Below, in pieces: positions 4,718-6,638 of a DNA stretch of 6,638 nt. Below the pieces are notes generated by a model. That model saw only the letters and a list, made by a program, of their open reading frames with translations. It searched no databases and was not told the origin of the DNA. Source of the stretch: Devosia equisanguinis. Lineage in GTDB: Bacteria > Pseudomonadota > Alphaproteobacteria > Rhizobiales > Devosiaceae. Positions within the stretch are counted from its first letter, which is position 1; the number at the start of each line of letters is the position of its first letter. The position numbers and the translations under genes were made by a program. Location: the NCBI GenBank assembly GCA_945888565.1, contig CAMDAL010000232.1, forward strand, positions 1 through 6,638, given 5' to 3'.

Positions 4718-6638
4718 TTACTGGCGCGGCGGGGCCTTGAGGTCGCGCTTCTGGTCCTCGAGCGATGGGCTGCTGTCGGCGGGAGCAGCAGGAGCAGTGT
4801 CCGGAGCCGGCGTGGCCGGGACTTCGACCTGCGGCACCGGATCGCCCGAGGCGACGGCGGTGACGGTGACCTTGCCGGCGAGCACGGTCGGGTCACGCTC
4901 GAGCGCTGCGAGATCGGCGAGGCCGAGGCCGGCGCCGTCCTTGGCCGTCAGCGTGATCGAGACCTTCGAGTGTTCTCCCGAGAGGAACTTGCCGAGCTGT
5001 GCGACGGCCGAGAGCGCGGTTTCGTCGGAGCCGAGAATGGCGAGCGTCATGCCCTGCACCATGCCCGAGACTCCGGTGCGGGTGGCCTGCATCGGCTGGC
5101 CGCCTTCGGCCGAGCTGATGGCCAGCACCATGCCGTAGAAGCCGCGATCCTCGATCTCGACCGTCAGGTCCTTCACCGTCAGCCCCATGCCGGCCTCCAT
5201 GGCGGCAGTCTCGTCGTCGCCGAACAGGGCCGGGGTGGCGTTGCCAATGGTGCCGGTGACGGCGATGCGGAAGAACTGGTCGGCATCCGACAGCAACTCA
5301 TCGACCACGATGGTGTTGCTCGCCTCGTCCCAGTGCAGCCTGAGCCGCGTGTCCGAGGTGATTTCGGTGATGCCGCGGGCGGCGATCTCGGCGGCCGCCG
5401 GACCGGCGCTCAGCTCGGGCGGCAGCGGGAAGGTGGCGTCATCGAGCGCCAGCGCGATTTCGCCGGGGATGCCGTTGATGTAGTTGCCCAGCGTGATGTC
5501 GAACAGGCCGGCCTTGCCGGCGACGCGCTGGCCGGCGCTTTCGGGCGAGGGGATATCGAACGTCACGTCGGAAAAGCTCAGGCCGTCCATGGCCGGGATG
5601 AGCTTGCGCCAGTTGGCGATGAACCACGCCTCGTCGAGCTGCTCCGCCCCGTCGAGCGCCACGATAGGGCCATTGAGGTCCATGCGCTTCCAGGTGAAGT
5701 TGCCGATATCGACAAGTCCGCCGTCCGCTTCGACCTTGAAGCCGTCGAGCGAGATGCTCGGGTAGATACCAGGCTCGAAATTGCCGACGCCGATGGTGCC
5801 CGAGGCAACCCTGACCGGCTGGCCGGAGGTCAAGTCGCTGCCGGTGCAGTCGAAGCCGTCGAACTGCAGCGGGTCGGAGGCGAAGGCCGTCAGCAGGTCC
5901 GTGTAGTAGCCGACGAGCATCTTGATGTCGGCCGGCGACGGCATGGCCGTCGGGTCGGTCTTCTGCGCGTCCTGGACGCGCACCACCGCCGCCTCGAGGT
6001 CGACGAGCGACGTCTCGAGCGGGCGGGCGAGGAAGCGGCCGGCGGTTGCCGCGCCGAAATCGCAGCTCAGCATCGGGGTAGGGCCGGCGCCAACGGTGAA
6101 GGTACCGCCCTCGAAGGCGAAATCGGCGTAGATCTCGGTCATCTCGGTGGCGGGCGTCACGGCCGGGCCACCGATGCCGTAGAAGGCCAGCAGGGCGCCG
6201 ATATCGAAGCGGCCGCTCGACATCTTGCCGAAGGTCATCTTCATCGCCTCCGCGCCGGCGACGTGCGCGCCACCGATGAGCGTGGAGGCGGCGACGCCAT
6301 CGACCACGTCCAGCAGTTCGATGTCGCGGTAGGTGAACGTCTCGTCCATCGGCGTGCCGCCGGTGACGGCAGCCGGAACCGAGTACTGCAGCGTGATTTC
6401 GGGGATCTTCAGCGACTTGGCGGTGATGCCTGCCCATTTGCTGAGATCAGCGACCGAATCGATCCGGAACAGGTCGCGGATCTCGGCCTCGGTAAGGTTG
6501 CCGTCGGTGACTTCGACCGAAGGGATCGAGAGCTGGTACAGTTCGGCGCCCGTAAGCTCAAGGTCCGTCACGGTCAGCGTTTCGGCCTGGGCGGCGGTCG
6601 CGAGGGTGGTGCCGAGCAGCAGCGCCGCGACGAAGCGC
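4718..6638 (-). CDS. Large exported protein of unknown function (start cut by the window end)
   Basis: I do not recognise this protein. 639 residues are visible, and the frame stays open to the right end (first complete codon at 6637-6635). A GTG at 6571 is not the real start: the frame above it reads RFVAALLLGTTLATAAQA followed by ETLTVTDLELTG, the end of a Sec signal peptide with an AQA cleavage site, so only a few residues are missing. The mature chain is acidic and rich in alternating hydrophobic and Gly/Asp/Thr strands. Recurring phrases such as LTVTDLELTG, ASGTIGVGNFEPG, LFDITLGNY, IAVTGTIGN, LTVKDLTVEI and KVSITLTAKDGAGLGLADL suggest stacked beta repeats, as in AsmA- or YdgA/DUF945-like envelope proteins. 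Only two cysteines occur, in LSCDFG and FDCTGS. The last 40 or so residues are low-complexity (VPATPAPDTAPAAPADSSPS), ending in a charged KRDLKAPPRQ. No membrane helix, lipobox or catalytic motif is seen. It is probably periplasmic. Confidence 0.85.
   Translation of the reverse strand, partial: RFVAALLLGTTLATAAQAETLTVTDLELTGAELYQLSIPSVEVTDGNLTEAEIRDLFRIDSVADLSKWAGITAKSLKIPEITLQYSVPAAVTGGTPMDETFTYRDIELLDVVDGVAASTLIGGAHVAGAEAMKMTFGKMSSGRFDIGALLAFYGIGGPAVTPATEMTEIYADFAFEGGTFTVGAGPTPMLSCDFGAATAGRFLARPLETSLVDLEAAVVRVQDAQKTDPTAMPSPADIKMLVGYYTDLLTAFASDPLQFDGFDCTGSDLTSGQPVRVASGTIGVGNFEPGIYPSISLDGFKVEADGGLVDIGNFTWKRMDLNGPIVALDGAEQLDEAWFIANWRKLIPAMDGLSFSDVTFDIPSPESAGQRVAGKAGLFDITLGNYINGIPGEIALALDDATFPLPPELSAGPAAAEIAARGITEITSDTRLRLHWDEASNTIVVDELLSDADQFFRIAVTGTIGNATPALFGDDETAAMEAGMGLTVKDLTVEIEDRGFYGMVLAISSAEGGQPMQATRTGVSGMVQGMTLAILGSDETALSAVAQLGKFLSGEHSKVSITLTAKDGAGLGLADLAALERDPTVLAGKVTVTAVASGDPVPQVEVPATPAPDTAPAAPADSSPSLEDQKRDLKAPPRQ

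Noticed and set aside
5439..6437. 332-residue Arg/His-rich minus-strand frame inside the large gene
   Set aside because: It is a +1 shadow of the exported-protein frame; the strongly basic, low-complexity composition is typical of frame-shifted GC-rich sequence.
1..6638. CRISPR arrays, tRNA genes, transposases, phage or toxin-antitoxin genes
   Set aside because: I read both strands for regularly spaced repeats, tRNA-like cloverleaf ends and relevant protein motifs, and found none.

Overview
The window is GC-rich, densely packed bacterial DNA. Codon use, gene style and a rhizobial-type palindromic intergenic element suggest an alphaproteobacterium of the Hyphomicrobiales (Devosia or a relative). 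That placement is inference; there is no rRNA or other marker gene here. I see no phage, plasmid, CRISPR or defence module. Seven protein genes are present, two of them cut by the window ends. Only one is on the + strand.

Layout. 1-240 (-) is the start of a thymidine kinase gene (tdk). 241-572 has no convincing protein gene, but its minus strand holds a chain of strong hairpins ending in two tandem T-tailed hairpins: a candidate small RNA or a long tdk leader. 573-968 (+) encodes a small secreted DUF2147-like protein. It converges almost end to end with 973-1875 (-), an EamA/DMT-type 10-TM transporter. 1947-3179 (-) upstream of the transporter encodes a PLP enzyme of the class V aminotransferase fold, of the cysteine-desulfurase-like VC1184 type, and the two probably form an operon. 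A clear intrinsic terminator (3246-3282) separates them from 3333-3884 (-), a periplasmic Spy/CpxP-like (LTxxQ) protein with a GTG start. 4007-4140 is a 134-bp palindromic repeat element with perfect 10-bp ends. 4176-4604 (-) encodes a stand-alone tandem CBS-domain protein. 4718 to the window end (-) encodes a large exported protein of unknown function with a Pro/Ala-rich tail; only the first residues of its signal peptide are missing.

How the genes relate. The aminotransferase and transporter may act together, with the transporter exporting or importing a product or substrate of the enzyme, but no substrate can be read from the sequence. The DUF2147-like, Spy-like and large unknown proteins are all predicted to be exported, so much of the window concerns the cell envelope. 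The observation most worth following is the structured minus-strand RNA candidate between tdk and the DUF2147-like gene: one of its stems pairs fully only when read as minus-strand RNA (through a G-U pair), and the T-tails also point to that strand.
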